Source: Acinetobacter sp. TGL-Y2
GTDB taxonomy: Bacteria; Pseudomonadota; Gammaproteobacteria; Pseudomonadales; Moraxellaceae
Length of the DNA: 64,000 nt
Direction of reading: 5' to 3'
Assembly: GCF_001612555.1 (NCBI RefSeq)
Contig: NZ_CP015110.1
Span: 62,001-126,000 of the forward strand
Under the pieces are notes generated by a model. It was given only the letters and a program-made list of their open reading frames with translations. It searched no databases and was not told the DNA's origin. This document shows, piece after piece, positions 37,258-48,433 of this stretch. The position numbers and the translations under genes are program-made. The stretch's first letter is position 1. Each line of letters starts with the position of its first letter.

Positions 37258-39447
37258 TTAATCATCTTTATGGGCAGCATAGGCATACGAGTAGTTATAA
37301 CCGCCGCCGCCAGGTGTCGCACGTACGTCATTGAGAATAATACCGTTGACCTTAGTTCCCGCTTGCTCAAATTTAGCAATCGACAGCTCAAGTTCTTTGA
37401 TATGGGTCTTGGCATAACGAGCAACAAGTAAATTTACACCAGAGTACTGCGCAAGAATAATACCATCGGTTACCGCCAGTATTGGCGGAGTATCCATAAT
37501 GATATGATCATATTGTGTAGAGAGTTTTTCAAGCAAGTCTTGAAATTGTTGGCAGCTTAACATCTCAGATGGGTTACTTGGGCTTTTACCGCGTGCCAAA
37601 TAGTCTAAATTTGCAATACCCGTATCATAAATCGCATTTTCAATTGTGATGTCACCATTCATTACTTCAGTCAGACCAGGGCTAACGTCACGATCAAAAT
37701 ATTTATGCAAGTAACCACGACGTAAATCAACATCAATCAGTAAAACGCGTTTATTGCTCTGTGCAAATATCGTGGCTAAGTTAATCGAAATAAAAGATTT
37801 ACCCACTTCAGGTGCTGGGCCTGAAATGGCAATCACATTATTCTTTGCATTGGCTAAGGCAAAATGAATCGCTGTACGAATACTTCTTAAGCTTTCTACG
37901 GCCACATCTTCACTGTTTTTCATTGCAAGAATAGGAATTTTTTTCTTCTTCTTGATATTGCTCATGCGACTTTCTTGAATAGGCGAACGAGGTACTGTGG
38001 CATACACAGGTAGTCCAAATTCATTTTCAATTTGAGTTGAATCTTTAATACCGGATTGCAATAAATTACGAAGCAAAGCAATCAGTACGCCAATAAAACC
38101 ACCGACAAAAATAGACAGAATCAGCACAATCAGTGAGCGAGGTTTAACCGGTTTAACGGGTTCAATGGCATGATCAATGACACGCACATTACCAATTTCA
38201 CCTGCTTTGGCAATTTTAAGCTGTTGATAACTATTCAATAAAGCCGTATACAGCTCAGTATTGACTTTTACATCACGATACAACTGCAAATATAGACGCT
38301 GGGTTTCTGGCAAACGCTTAATTGTTTGCGTCATCTCAGCAGTTTTTTTGTTAATCTCAGCAAGCTGAGCATTGATCGCGGAAAGTAAGGGATGATCATT
38401 GGTGTATTTAGAGGACAATTCAGCTTGTTGCTGTTGTAACTCAATCTTAATTTTTGCAAGCTCAACATTTTGCTTGAGCATCAGCTCCGCTTCTTGTGTC
38501 ACATCAATCGTATTATATTTTTCTCGGAACTGATTGAACTTAATTTCAGATGCTTCGAGCTGCTGTTTAAGTTCAGGCAACTGTTTATCTAAGAAACTTA
38601 AGGTCTGTTTCGATTCTAAACTTTTTCGTTCTACGTTTTGAGTTTGGTAGACGGTGAGAATGTTATTTAAAACATTAGTGATATGTTCTTGATCTGTACC
38701 ATTGTAACTTAAACCAATCACGCCAGATTGTTTGCCACGCTCAGCCACGCCATATTGTGAGCGGACCAAATTCACCGCCGAAGGCATAGAGAGTTTTCTA
38801 AGCGTAAAACTTTGCTTAAATGGGGTTTTGTTGTAGAGCTCAACTTTCCACTGGCCATATTTATCTTGAGCTGAGTTGGGTTTATTCAGTGTGCCTTTAA
38901 ATACTTCTTGATCTTTATAGCTTAAGCTAAATTGCTGTTGATCCTTAAACTGTAACTCAAGCGGTTTGTCTACATAATACGTCGGAACGTCTAGTGTCTT
39001 AACCACAAATTCAGATGATTTATTCTTAAAAATGACCACATTATTATTATAGCTCACTTCACGCTGACTCTTTTCTAAGACGCGATTGAATAATGTATCT
39101 TCATTGTCTTGAATACGAATATCCAGACGCAAATCTTCAATGACTGTACCTAAAATCATACGAGAGTTTAAAATTTCAATTTCTGCATCTGCAGGAGATT
39201 TTCCACCAACTCCCGGAACGGCTTTGCTTAAGTCGCCCAGTAGTGCTGCCGCACCGGCACCTTTACTTTCCTCAACTTGTACTAAAGCGTCGGTTGAGTA
39301 GACAGGGGTAGTGACACGTAAATACAGCAAAGCGCAAATTAAGCTTAAAATCACACACAGTGCAATCACTTTCCACTGTGCAATTAGTGAAAAAAACAAC
39401 TCTTTTAAGTCAATGGTGTCGTCATTCATGTTTGAATTTTGGTTCAT
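37258..39447 (-). CDS. wzc: Capsule tyrosine autokinase and chain-length regulator Wzc
   Basis: Inner-membrane polysaccharide co-polymerase of 729 residues. A Wzz-type N-terminal domain follows the first span (about residues 30-50); a periplasmic coiled-coil region and a second span (about 440-460) come next. The cytoplasmic BY-kinase domain has Walker A GPAPEVGKS (Lys550), Walker A' VLLIDVDLRR and Walker B HIIMDTPPIL. The C-terminal tail has only a small tyrosine cluster (GYNYSYAYAA). It controls capsule chain length and export with Wzb and Wza. Confidence 0.95.
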   Translation of the reverse strand: MNQNSNMNDDTIDLKELFFSLIAQWKVIALCVILSLICALLYLRVTTPVYSTDALVQVEESKGAGAAALLGDLSKAVPGVGGKSPADAEIEILNSRMILGTVIEDLRLDIRIQDNEDTLFNRVLEKSQREVSYNNNVVIFKNKSSEFVVKTLDVPTYYVDKPLELQFKDQQQFSLSYKDQEVFKGTLNKPNSAQDKYGQWKVELYNKTPFKQSFTLRKLSMPSAVNLVRSQYGVAERGKQSGVIGLSYNGTDQEHITNVLNNILTVYQTQNVERKSLESKQTLSFLDKQLPELKQQLEASEIKFNQFREKYNTIDVTQEAELMLKQNVELAKIKIELQQQQAELSSKYTNDHPLLSAINAQLAEINKKTAEMTQTIKRLPETQRLYLQLYRDVKVNTELYTALLNSYQQLKIAKAGEIGNVRVIDHAIEPVKPVKPRSLIVLILSIFVGGFIGVLIALLRNLLQSGIKDSTQIENEFGLPVYATVPRSPIQESRMSNIKKKKKIPILAMKNSEDVAVESLRSIRTAIHFALANAKNNVIAISGPAPEVGKSFISINLATIFAQSNKRVLLIDVDLRRGYLHKYFDRDVSPGLTEVMNGDITIENAIYDTGIANLDYLARGKSPSNPSEMLSCQQFQDLLEKLSTQYDHIIMDTPPILAVTDGIILAQYSGVNLLVARYAKTHIKELELSIAKFEQAGTKVNGIILNDVRATPGGGGYNYSYAYAAHKDD

Positions 39448-39466
39448 AAAAAACTACTAAATAAAT

Positions 39467-39895
39467 TTAAATATGTGATTGCCAATCCGCAACATAAGAC
39501 TGAATGTTACGACACGTTTCTTCAAAAAAAGCTTGATCATGTTTGTAAGGGTCGGGCACATTTTGTCCTTGCCAGTGACCCAGTCGAAACACTTTACCTT
39601 TGGCAAAAGGCCATTTTTGTTCGATATGTTTTTGTTGATTGCTGCTCATCACCAAAACCAGATCAGCTTTTTTGATCAACTCTGCACTAATTTGTTTGGC
39701 TATATGAGAACGCATATCAATATCCAGCGTATCCATACAGGCAATTGCCTTGTCATCAGCAGTGTGCCCCACCATCGCAGATAGCCCCGCTGAATCAATA
39801 GTGAGTTTAGGGTGCTGCTTTTTAACCAAGTATTCAGCCATGGGGCTGCGACAAATATTACCGACACAGACGACTAAAATGTTTTCAATCTGCAT
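39467..39895 (-). CDS. wzb: Low-molecular-weight protein tyrosine phosphatase Wzb
   Basis: Cytoplasmic phosphatase of 142 residues that dephosphorylates Wzc. The P-loop is CVGNICRS (nucleophile Cys10, Arg16) and the acid loop contains VPDPY. Its start lies one base after the wza stop with AGGTAAG just upstream, so it is coupled to wza. Confidence 0.95.
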   Translation of the reverse strand: MQIENILVVCVGNICRSPMAEYLVKKQHPKLTIDSAGLSAMVGHTADDKAIACMDTLDIDMRSHIAKQISAELIKKADLVLVMSSNQQKHIEQKWPFAKGKVFRLGHWQGQNVPDPYKHDQAFFEETCRNIQSYVADWQSHI

Positions 39896-39896
39896 A

Positions 39897-40997
39897 TTAC
39901 TTACCTAGCTGATCAAAAGAGTACAATGCGCTTGAGAACGGCACAATTTGGTTGACTACACGTTGCCAGCGTGTCAGGCCAGTCGCATCAATATACACGA
40001 TGTCATTTTTTTGCATTTCAAACTGATTGGCCAAGCCTAAGTTACCAAAACTACTTAAGTTTAAGTGGTAAACCGTCGACTGTTTAGTTTTGAGGTCAGT
40101 ACGCATCACATAAATTTTGGCAGCACTCGCTGAGTAAGGATTAATGCCTTCGCTTTCACCAAGTACATCACTTAAGGTCATGCCTTGATCACGTAGTGCA
40201 ATCGCCTGACTCTTACTTGATTCACCCATGACATAAAGCTTTTGATTTTGTTTGGTGTTTACAAATAGGGTGTCATTCGGTTGAATCAGTAAGTTATGCA
40301 AAGAAAAACCTTGTTTTTCCAATTGCACTGCGTTGAGGTCGTAAGTTTGACCCTGACGAATCAGTTGAATATTGGTGTTATCACCCGTTTCAGTATTGAT
40401 ACCTCCCGCTTGACCGAGTGCCGTATAAATACTAATCGGTTGATCATTCAAAGTGTACTGTCCACTTTTCATCACTTGACCATTGACGAAGTAACGGCGT
40501 CCTTCATAAGACAGTACCCGAACCACAACATCGGGGTGTTTTAAATAACGCGCAAACTGACTACGTAAAAAGCGATTCGTCTCTGCCAACGTTTTGCCTG
40601 CAATACGCACTTGACCAATCAATGGGAGCTGGACATTACCGCTCGAATCAATCGGATAACCTGAAGCTTTAATATTAGATATATCCTGAATAGGCGGGGT
40701 AATTTCAGGATAGGCCCAAAGTTGGATCGAGAGTACATCACCTGCGCTTAGGGTATAAGCGCGTTGATTACCATTAAATAGATGTGAAATCGCAGACGAA
40801 TGTGAGTTTTGCGCATGATTAAAAGCAGAAGCATTCACATTTTGTTGATTCAGTTGAACCACCGACAAACTTGATCCTTGCTCAGTGGTGTACGCACCTT
40901 GTTCTGGCAAATCGTAGGTTTGCAGACCCGAAGTGATCGCACACCCTGAAAATAAAAAAGAAATTGCTAGAAAAAGTGATGTGCTTTTGTAATTCAC
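39897..40997 (-). CDS. wza: Capsule export outer-membrane lipoprotein Wza
   Basis: Outer-membrane translocon of about 366 residues. A GTG start (VNYKSTSLFL) is chosen because AAGGG lies eight bases upstream and it places the lipobox FSGC at Cys19. The Poly_export domain is recognisable (YTLSAGDVLSIQLWAYPEI) and SLBB-type repeats follow (GRRYFVNGQVMKSGQYTL, LYVMGESSKSQ). First gene of the leftward wza-wzb-wzc operon, divergent from the rml genes. Confidence 0.94.
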   Translation of the reverse strand: MNYKSTSLFLAISFLFSGCAITSGLQTYDLPEQGAYTTEQGSSLSVVQLNQQNVNASAFNHAQNSHSSAISHLFNGNQRAYTLSAGDVLSIQLWAYPEITPPIQDISNIKASGYPIDSSGNVQLPLIGQVRIAGKTLAETNRFLRSQFARYLKHPDVVVRVLSYEGRRYFVNGQVMKSGQYTLNDQPISIYTALGQAGGINTETGDNTNIQLIRQGQTYDLNAVQLEKQGFSLHNLLIQPNDTLFVNTKQNQKLYVMGESSKSQAIALRDQGMTLSDVLGESEGINPYSASAAKIYVMRTDLKTKQSTVYHLNLSSFGNLGLANQFEMQKNDIVYIDATGLTRWQRVVNQIVPFSSALYSFDQLGK

Positions 40998-41311
40998 ATT
41001 CAAAACCCTTAATTTGTAATATATTGTTGCTTGGAGTGTTTCTATATGCAGCAAATTCTATTCTAAATTTAAGTTCTTGCATATTGTTTAATGTTAAGTG
41101 ATGAAATGATGTGTTTAGAGCATTTGACCGTATGTTCAATATCATAAGGATTCGGTATAATTATGCGAAATCGATATGAAAAATGCGTATTGATTAAATT
41201 TTATAATGAATGTGATATGACTCACTACAGAAATACATTTTAAATAACATTTTTGATCAATAGCATTCGTGCTTTTAATTCAAACATGTAAAAAAGGGTT
41301 TATAGGTAAAA

Positions 41312-42367
41312 ATGAAAATATTAGTGACAGGTGGTGCGGGCTTTATCGGTTCTGCCGTGGTTCGACATATTATTAAAAATACAGAAAATGAAGTTATTAA
41401 TATCGATAAACTCACCTATGCAGGCAATTTAGAGTCTCTGGCAGAGATTGACCAAAATGAGCGCTACCACTTCGCTCAAGTGGATATTTGTGATGCTGCT
41501 GCTTTAACTCAAATTTTTGCTACTTTTGCACCTGATTTGGTCATGCACCTTGCTGCTGAGTCTCATGTAGATCGGTCTATTGATGGTCCTTCTGAGTTTA
41601 TTCAGACCAATATTGTTGGGACTTATACACTTCTTGAAGTGTCACGTCAGTATTGGCAAAATCTGGATGAAACAAAACAACAAAAATTCCGCTTTCATCA
41701 TATTTCAACAGATGAGGTCTATGGTGATTTAGAAGGCACCACGGACTTGTTTACTGAAACCACGTCTTACGCGCCAAGCTCACCTTATTCAGCGAGTAAA
41801 GCCAGTTCAGATCATTTGGTTCGGGCGTGGCATAGAACCTATGGCTTACCGGTGATTGTGACCAATTGTTCAAACAATTATGGCCCTTATCATTTTCCAG
41901 AGAAGTTGATCCCATTGGTCATCTTAAATGCACTTGAGGCTAAGCCACTTCCTATTTATGGAAAGGGCGATCAAATCCGCGATTGGCTTTATGTTGAAGA
42001 TCATGCCAGAGCGCTATATAAAGTGGTGACTGAAGGTGTGGTAGGTGAGACTTATAACATTGGTGGACACAATGAAAAGCAAAATATAGATGTGGTGAAA
42101 ACCATTTGTTCTATTTTGGATGAATTACGCCCTCAAGCGAATAACACACCTTATGCCTCTTTAATCACTTTTGTAAAAGACCGTCCAGGGCACGATTTAC
42201 GCTATGCCATTGATGCGTCGAAAATGGCTAACGAGCTGGACTGGAAACCTGAAGAAAGCTTTGAAACTGGTATTCGCAAAACAGTTGAATGGTATTTGAA
42301 TAATACCCAATGGGTGGACCATGTAAAAAGTGGTGAATATCAAAACTGGTTGACGAAGCAATACTAG
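41312..42367 (+). CDS. rmlB: dTDP-glucose 4,6-dehydratase RmlB
   Basis: Second step of dTDP-L-rhamnose synthesis. Extended SDR of 351 residues with [18 protein letters not shown] (NAD binding), [19 protein letters not shown], the STDEVYGDL segment with the catalytic Thr/Asp/Glu, and [12 protein letters not shown] (catalytic Tyr/Lys). First gene of the rightward capsule core, in the order B-D-A-C. Confidence 0.97.
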   Translation: MKILVTGGAGFIGSAVVRHIIKNTENEVINIDKLTYAGNLESLAEIDQNERYHFAQVDICDAAALTQIFATFAPDLVMHLAAESHVDRSIDGPSEFIQTNIVGTYTLLEVSRQYWQNLDETKQQKFRFHHISTDEVYGDLEGTTDLFTETTSYAPSSPYSASKASSDHLVRAWHRTYGLPVIVTNCSNNYGPYHFPEKLIPLVILNALEAKPLPIYGKGDQIRDWLYVEDHARALYKVVTEGVVGETYNIGGHNEKQNIDVVKTICSILDELRPQANNTPYASLITFVKDRPGHDLRYAIDASKMANELDWKPEESFETGIRKTVEWYLNNTQWVDHVKSGEYQNWLTKQY

Positions 42368-42375
42368 GATTGATC

Positions 42376-43284
42376 ATGAAAATACTATTATTGGGTAAGC
42401 GCGGCCAAGTTGGCTGGGAGCTTCAACGTGCTTTACAGCCTTTAGGTGAGATCATCGCTTTAGATCGTAGTGTAAATGATACGGGTTTATCTGGCGATAT
42501 AGGTGATTTTTTAGCGATCTCTAAAGTAATGGATGGCATCAAGCCAAATATTGTGGTCAATGCGACGGCCTATACGGCAGTGGATAAGGCAGAGTCTGAG
42601 GTCGATCAAGCCAATCATATTAATCACATAGCAGTAAAAAACTTAGCTGAATTATGCAAGCAACATAACGCTTTGTTGATCCATTACTCTACTGATTATG
42701 TCTTTAATGGTGAGGGTGTAGAGGGTTGGAGTGAAGATGATCATGCCGCTCCAATAAACGTGTATGGTCAGACGAAACGAGATGGTGAAATTGCCTTAGA
42801 GCAAAGCCAAGTTGATTTTATTAATTTTCGCACTTCGTGGGTGTATGGAGCGCAAGGCAATAATTTCATCAAAACCATGCTTAAATTGGGTCAAATTAAA
42901 GATGAACTCAATATTATTCATGATCAAGTCGGGGCACCTACAGGTGCTGCTTTAATTGCAGATGTAACGGCGCAAGTCATCCGTTTATATAGTTTAACTA
43001 ATGATGAAGAAAAAATAGGATTAATCGGACATTATCATCTTGCCTCAGCGGGTACATGTTCCTGGTTTGAGTATGCGCAATATATCTTTAAGACAGCCAG
43101 AATTTTGGGTCAAGACCTCAAGGTGAATCTGGTTAACCCAATTAATACAGTGGAATATCCGACACCAGCTAAACGACCATTAAATTCACGATTAAATACG
43201 CAGAAATTACAACAAACATTCAAAATACATTTGCCACATTGGAAACAGGGTGTAGAGCAAGTGTTACAGGAAATCATCAAATGA
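42376..43284 (+). CDS. rmlD: dTDP-4-dehydrorhamnose reductase RmlD
   Basis: Last step of dTDP-L-rhamnose synthesis. SDR of about 302 residues with [45 protein letters not shown] and the catalytic YGQTKRDGE. The ATG at 42376 is preferred over an in-frame TTG. Its stop overlaps the rmlA start as ATGA. Confidence 0.96.
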   Translation: MKILLLGKRGQVGWELQRALQPLGEIIALDRSVNDTGLSGDIGDFLAISKVMDGIKPNIVVNATAYTAVDKAESEVDQANHINHIAVKNLAELCKQHNALLIHYSTDYVFNGEGVEGWSEDDHAAPINVYGQTKRDGEIALEQSQVDFINFRTSWVYGAQGNNFIKTMLKLGQIKDELNIIHDQVGAPTGAALIADVTAQVIRLYSLTNDEEKIGLIGHYHLASAGTCSWFEYAQYIFKTARILGQDLKVNLVNPINTVEYPTPAKRPLNSRLNTQKLQQTFKIHLPHWKQGVEQVLQEIIK

Positions 43285-44177
43285 CTCAAAAAAATAGAAA
43301 AGGTATTATATTGGCAGGCGGGTCAGGTACACGTTTGTACCCGATTACCATGGGAACATCAAAGCAATTGTTACCTATTTATGACAAGCCGATGATTTAC
43401 TATCCTTTGTCTGTGCTGATGTTAGCAGGGATAAAGGAAATTTTAATTATTTCAACTCCAGAAGACTTACCTAATTTTGAAAAAATATTAGGTACAGGCG
43501 AAGAAATAGGCTTAAAGCTCTCTTATAAAGTTCAACCTTCACCGGATGGATTGGCGCAAGCCTTTATTTTGGGTGAAGAGTTTATTGGTCAAGACAATGT
43601 CTGTTTGGTTTTAGGCGATAACATATTCTATGGTCAGAGTTTTGGTAAACAGCTAAAACGTGCTGCAGAGCAAGAAAAAGGTGCTACAGTTTTTGGATAT
43701 TATGTGAATGATCCTGAGCGCTTTGGTGTAGTAGATTTTGATGAGACAGGTAAGGCACTCAGTATAGAAGAAAAACCGGAACAGCCTAAGTCTAATTATG
43801 CTGTAACAGGTTTGTATTTTTATGACAATAGCGTGGTTGAGATTGCCAAAAGTATTCAGCCTTCACACCGTGGTGAGCTTGAAATCACAGATGTGAATAA
43901 TGTGTATTTGCAGCAGCAACAACTAAGTGTTGAACTGCTTGGACGTGGTTTTGCTTGGCTTGATACTGGAACACATGACTCTTTACTTGAGGCAAGTCAA
44001 TTTGTTCAAACAGTAGAGCATCGCCAAGGCTTAAAAATTGCTTGCCTTGAGGAAATTGCATTTAACAATGGTTGGATTAATGATCAGCAGCTATTAGAAC
44101 GTGCCAATTTCTTTAAAAAAACAGGGTACGGTCAATATTTGTTGAAATTGCATAAAGAGCATCAACCCAAAATTTAA
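43281..44177 (+). CDS. rmlA: Glucose-1-phosphate thymidylyltransferase RmlA
   Basis: First step of dTDP-L-rhamnose synthesis: glucose-1-P plus dTTP to dTDP-glucose. It has 298 residues from the ATG in the ATGA overlap with rmlD. The signature [20 protein letters not shown] and [20 protein letters not shown] is exact for the family, with [10 protein letters not shown] in the centre. Confidence 0.97.
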   Translation: MTQKNRKGIILAGGSGTRLYPITMGTSKQLLPIYDKPMIYYPLSVLMLAGIKEILIISTPEDLPNFEKILGTGEEIGLKLSYKVQPSPDGLAQAFILGEEFIGQDNVCLVLGDNIFYGQSFGKQLKRAAEQEKGATVFGYYVNDPERFGVVDFDETGKALSIEEKPEQPKSNYAVTGLYFYDNSVVEIAKSIQPSHRGELEITDVNNVYLQQQQLSVELLGRGFAWLDTGTHDSLLEASQFVQTVEHRQGLKIACLEEIAFNNGWINDQQLLERANFFKKTGYGQYLLKLHKEHQPKI

Positions 44178-44282
44178 GCTTAACGTCAATGAATATGGCA
44201 ATTTAAGTGGTTTTAATTCAACCTGATCTAAAATCACTTAAATAAATCACATACGTGTTTAAATGCAAAATGAGTGAATTGA

Positions 44283-44837
44283 ATGAATATTATTGAAACG
44301 AAAATTAAAGGCTTACTGATTTTAGAACCACGGGTATTTGGGGATGATCGTGGTTGGTTTATGGAAAGCTTTAATCAGCAAAATTTTGAAAAAGCATTGA
44401 CTGAGCGTGGTTTAGATATTCCATATTTTGTTCAAGATAATCATTCATGTTCGCAAAAAGGGACACTGCGTGGTCTACATTTTCAAAAAGCACCTCATGC
44501 ACAAGGTAAACTGGTTCGAGTAGTACAGGGTAGAGCGTGGGATGTTGCAGTTGACATTCGACCACACTCTGAGACATATGGGGAGTGGGTAGGTGTAGAG
44601 CTCACAGGTGAAAATAATAAGCAGTTCTGGATTCCAGACGGTTTTGCGCACGGGTTCGTCGCTTTAGAAGATAATACACATTTTTTATATAAAACAACGA
44701 ATTATTATAACAAGGAAAGTGAAGGTGCGATTCTTTGGAATGATCCTGATTTAGCGATTGAATGGCCAGTAAGTCTTGAGCAAATCCAACTCTCTGATAA
44801 AGATAAAGTAGCAGCAAGTTTTAAAAGCTTGAAATAA
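44283..44837 (+). CDS. rmlC: dTDP-4-dehydrorhamnose 3,5-epimerase RmlC
   Basis: Cupin-fold epimerase of 184 residues, third step of the rhamnose pathway. Substrate and catalytic residues are visible in FVQDNHSCSQKGTLRGLHFQ (catalytic His in RGLHFQ) and in WIPDGFAHGFVALED. It is separated from rmlA by about 105 bases with nothing recognised in the gap. Confidence 0.96.
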   Translation: MNIIETKIKGLLILEPRVFGDDRGWFMESFNQQNFEKALTERGLDIPYFVQDNHSCSQKGTLRGLHFQKAPHAQGKLVRVVQGRAWDVAVDIRPHSETYGEWVGVELTGENNKQFWIPDGFAHGFVALEDNTHFLYKTTNYYNKESEGAILWNDPDLAIEWPVSLEQIQLSDKDKVAASFKSLK

Positions 44838-44882
44838 TTGTTTTACATAAATAATATCTTTAATCCCTGTTGTTGAATAATT

Positions 44883-46121
44883 ATGAATATAGCTGAAAAA
44901 AAAAGGTTCCTTGGAAATTTTATTTCTTTGGCGACCTTGCAGGGGTTAAATTATATTTTACCTTTACTAACCTTACCTTATTTGGTAAGAGTTTTAGGAG
45001 CTGAAAAATTTGGATTGATCGCTTTTGCAACAGCTGTAGTTGGTTACTTCATTGTACTTACAGATTATGGGTTCAATTTTTCAGCAACACGTGAAGTTGC
45101 AAATCATAAGGATGATAAAAATAAATTAGTTGAAATCTTTAGTAGCGTTATGACTATTAAAATATTACTATTGTTGGTTTCTTTTATTATTCTACTGTTT
45201 TTAATTCTATGTTTTGAAAAGATCGGAAATGATGCCCAACTTTATATTTTAACCTTTGGTACAGTAGTTGGTCAGGTTTTATTCCCTGTGTGGTTTTTTC
45301 AGGGCGTAGAACGTATGAAATATATTACGATTATTAATATTATTTCTAAAACAATTTTCACTGTTGCTATATTTTTACTGGTTAAACATACTTCTGATTA
45401 TTTGCTGGTACCTCTTTTAACCTCAATCGGAATTATCATTGCTTCCTTGATTTCTCTATACATTGTATTTTTTAGTTTCAATGTTAAATTCAAATTTCAA
45501 AAAGTAGCGACTATAAAAATGTATTTAAAAGGTGGCTCGCATCTTTTTTATACATCTGCTTTAAGTAATCTTTTGACATCATCAGGTGTTATTGTATTGT
45601 CATTAGTGACTAACAATACTGTGGTAGGATATTTCTCAGCGATTGAAAAGTTATTTAGGGCTGTAGTAGGGCTTTTCTCACCTTTAACTCAAGCCTTATA
45701 TCCTATTAGTTGTAATAAAGTGCAAGATCCAATTGCTGGTAAAATTTATATACGTAAACTTTTATATTTTATAGGTAGTGCAGCATTAGTAGTAGCGATA
45801 GGCTTTGCAATATTTTCTGAATATGTAGTCAATTTCATGTATGGAAGTGACTTCAGTGCATATAGTTATATTTTGGCTATTATGATGATCTGGTTATTTT
45901 TTGGTGTGATTAATAATATTATAGGTATTCAATATTTATCAGCAAGTAAGAATGATAAATATTATATGTATTCCTTTTTTATAGCAGGCATCATTACTGT
46001 TCTGCTTAATATTGTATTAGTCCCGTATTTCTTAATTAATGGCATTCTTTTTTCAATGATTTTTGGCGAGATTTTGCTAACAATTTTTATGATTTATTTT
46101 ATTTCAAGGTTTAAAATATGA
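44883..46121 (+). CDS. wzx: Capsule repeat-unit flippase Wzx
   Basis: Membrane protein of 412 residues with about 12 spans, polysaccharide transporter (MOP) type. [20 protein letters not shown] opens it, then [20 protein letters not shown]. It flips undecaprenyl-linked oligosaccharide across the inner membrane. Codon use is notably AT-rich compared with flanking housekeeping genes. It overlaps wecB as ATGA. Confidence 0.9.
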   Translation: MNIAEKKRFLGNFISLATLQGLNYILPLLTLPYLVRVLGAEKFGLIAFATAVVGYFIVLTDYGFNFSATREVANHKDDKNKLVEIFSSVMTIKILLLLVSFIILLFLILCFEKIGNDAQLYILTFGTVVGQVLFPVWFFQGVERMKYITIINIISKTIFTVAIFLLVKHTSDYLLVPLLTSIGIIIASLISLYIVFFSFNVKFKFQKVATIKMYLKGGSHLFYTSALSNLLTSSGVIVLSLVTNNTVVGYFSAIEKLFRAVVGLFSPLTQALYPISCNKVQDPIAGKIYIRKLLYFIGSAALVVAIGFAIFSEYVVNFMYGSDFSAYSYILAIMMIWLFFGVINNIIGIQYLSASKNDKYYMYSFFIAGIITVLLNIVLVPYFLINGILFSMIFGEILLTIFMIYFISRFKI

Positions 46122-47248
46122 AGAAAATATTAATTGTTTTTGGTACGCGACCAGAAGCTATTAAAATGGCACCTTTAGTTAAGGAATTTCAAAAAAATAA
46201 CAACTTTGAAACTAGAGTTTGCGTGACAGCACAACATAGACAAATGCTGGATCAAGTCTTAGAGATTTTTGAGATTGTTCCAGAATATGATCTAAATATT
46301 ATGAAAGCTGGACAGGATTTGTATGATATTACGGCAAATGTCTTGGTCGGTGTACGAGATGTTTTAGCAGATTTTAAACCCGATGTTGTATTTGTTCATG
46401 GCGATACATCAACAACATTCTCTGCTAGTCTTGCTGCATATTATGCAAAGGTAAAAGTCGGGCATATTGAAGCTGGATTAAGAACCTACGATATTTACTC
46501 GCCGTGGCCGGAAGAAGGTAATCGTCAGTTAACGGGTGTATTGGCAAATTATCATTTTGCACCAACAGCTCAGAGCCAAGAAAATTTGTTAAAAGAAGGT
46601 AAAAACCAGAGCGACATTTTTGTGACAGGAAATACTGTCATTGATGCGCTGATGTATGTTTTACAAAGAATTGACAATCAAACTGATCTTAAACAAAAAA
46701 TAAAAAATAAGATCAGTACTCAATATCCATTGGATCACGAGAGAAAGGTTGTCTTAGTGACTGGACACAGACGTGAAAACTTTGGACAAGGTTTTATCAA
46801 TATTTGCGAAGGTCTAAAGCAGATCGCACTGAATAATCCTGATATAGATATCGTCTATCCAGTTCATTTAAATCCCAATGTACAGAAACCTGTCAATCAA
46901 ATTCTCTCTAATATCGAAAATATATATTTGATTGACCCTCTGCAGTATGAAGAATTTATTTACTTAATGAGTCAAGCACATTTCATTATTACTGACAGTG
47001 GTGGTATTCAAGAGGAAGCTCCTTCACTTGGTAAACCTGTACTTGTCATGCGTGATACCACTGAAAGACCTGAAGCCGTTGCTGCGGGTACTGTAAAGCT
47101 AGTAGGCTGTGATCAAGAGACTCTAGTGCGAGAAGCAGAAAAGTTACTTCATAATAAGGGTGATTATGAAATTATGTCACGTGCTCATAATCCATATGGT
47201 GATGGTAAGGCATGTGAGCGTATAGTTCAGTTAATGCAGGATCTATAA
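46118..47248 (+). CDS. wecB: UDP-N-acetylglucosamine 2-epimerase (WecB-type)
   Basis: Converts UDP-GlcNAc to UDP-ManNAc. It has 376 residues; family motifs are [50 protein letters not shown] and [20 protein letters not shown]. No UDP-ManNAc dehydrogenase (wecC) is present, so ManNAc itself, rather than ManNAcA, is the likely sugar used (inference). Confidence 0.94.
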   Translation: MKKILIVFGTRPEAIKMAPLVKEFQKNNNFETRVCVTAQHRQMLDQVLEIFEIVPEYDLNIMKAGQDLYDITANVLVGVRDVLADFKPDVVFVHGDTSTTFSASLAAYYAKVKVGHIEAGLRTYDIYSPWPEEGNRQLTGVLANYHFAPTAQSQENLLKEGKNQSDIFVTGNTVIDALMYVLQRIDNQTDLKQKIKNKISTQYPLDHERKVVLVTGHRRENFGQGFINICEGLKQIALNNPDIDIVYPVHLNPNVQKPVNQILSNIENIYLIDPLQYEEFIYLMSQAHFIITDSGGIQEEAPSLGKPVLVMRDTTERPEAVAAGTVKLVGCDQETLVREAEKLLHNKGDYEIMSRAHNPYGDGKACERIVQLMQDL

Positions 47249-48348
47249 TGAAAGTCGCATACTGTATTCGAAAAAACTGGAAGGTTGCACATGGCGGCGA
47301 TGTTGTTCAAATGCTTAATACAAAAGCTGAAATTGAAAAAGCTTATGATGTTAACATTAAAATTATTGATAACATTAATGAACTAAAGGTTTTTAAACCC
47401 GATATCGTACATATTTTTAATATGCAAACTATTGAAGAAAGTAGTGAATATCTCAAAGAAGCAAAAAGTTTAGGAGCAAAAACAGTCCTTTCAACTATTT
47501 ACTGGGATATGAGTCATGCGAGATTTATTGTTAATTTTGCTAAACTTGGCTTTTTCTGTACAGGTGAAAATTATAAAACATTATATCATCTATACAAAAA
47601 TACAGAATCCGTTGTAGCTTCTATGTTTGGCAAACCAACCTCAGCGACAAAAAAATATAAAGATGAGGTACGAGGTTTTTTGCAAGAATTTGATTGGCAT
47701 TTACCTAATTCTGAAGAAGAAATGCAAATAGTCAATCATGTATTTAATACAAACTATAAAAATTATTCTGTTATTCCTAATAGTGTAGATTTTAATAAAT
47801 TTCCTTTCTTCTCAAATACACAGAGAAAAGGTTTTATATCAGCTGCCAGAATTGAACCTATAAAGAATCAATTACAAATAGTAGATATATGTAAGGAGTC
47901 TGGATTCGACTTAACGCTGGTTGGAGGCGTCACTCCAAACAATATGAACTACCTAGATGCAGTAAAGAAAAAATCCTCGGGGGTAACTAATATTCAGTTA
48001 ATTGCTCAAAATGTTGATCAAAGTGAACTCGGTGCTTTGTTTAATAAACATAAAGTTCATATATTGGCATCATTTAGAGAATCTCCAGGTCTTAGTTCTC
48101 TTGAAGCATTAGGAAGTGGCATGAATGTAGTCGTCTGTGAAAGTAATTATTGTCCAACCGACACATATTTTAATAAATTAATAAATAAACATGTGTTTGT
48201 TTGTGATCCTTATAGTAAGAAATCAATTAAGAGTGCGATGGAGCAAGCTTTGCTACTAAGTACTCCTAAAGAGAATTTAATAAAAGAATTTAGTTGGATT
48301 AACACTGCAAAAAAAACATACGAATCATATCTAAAGATGAAGGTATAG
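47248..48348 (+). CDS. Glycosyltransferase, GT-B fold (group 1/GT4-like)
   Basis: Protein of 366 residues. The C-terminal half has the retaining GT4 layout: GFISAARIEPIKNQLQIVD and the EX7E motif in FRESPGLSSLEALGSG. It is predicted to add one sugar to the undecaprenyl-linked repeat unit; donor and linkage are unknown. The start codon shares one base with the wecB stop. Confidence 0.85.
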   Translation: MKVAYCIRKNWKVAHGGDVVQMLNTKAEIEKAYDVNIKIIDNINELKVFKPDIVHIFNMQTIEESSEYLKEAKSLGAKTVLSTIYWDMSHARFIVNFAKLGFFCTGENYKTLYHLYKNTESVVASMFGKPTSATKKYKDEVRGFLQEFDWHLPNSEEEMQIVNHVFNTNYKNYSVIPNSVDFNKFPFFSNTQRKGFISAARIEPIKNQLQIVDICKESGFDLTLVGGVTPNNMNYLDAVKKKSSGVTNIQLIAQNVDQSELGALFNKHKVHILASFRESPGLSSLEALGSGMNVVVCESNYCPTDTYFNKLINKHVFVCDPYSKKSIKSAMEQALLLSTPKENLIKEFSWINTAKKTYESYLKMKV

Positions 48349-48433
48349 TATGATTTTATTAAAAATAAATATTAAGTTTTTAACTGAAACTATCCAATTT
48401 TTTAAATATAGTTATTGAAGTCAAGGTGTATTA

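Noticed and set aside
41055..41311. JUMPstart/ops element expected upstream of a capsule core
   Set aside because: No GGCGGTAG-type motif is visible in the wza-rmlB divergent region.
48350..48418. 22-residue frame (begins MILLKINIKF) between two glycosyltransferase genes
   Set aside because: Very short, AT-rich, with no clear ribosome-binding site; most likely chance, at best a remnant.
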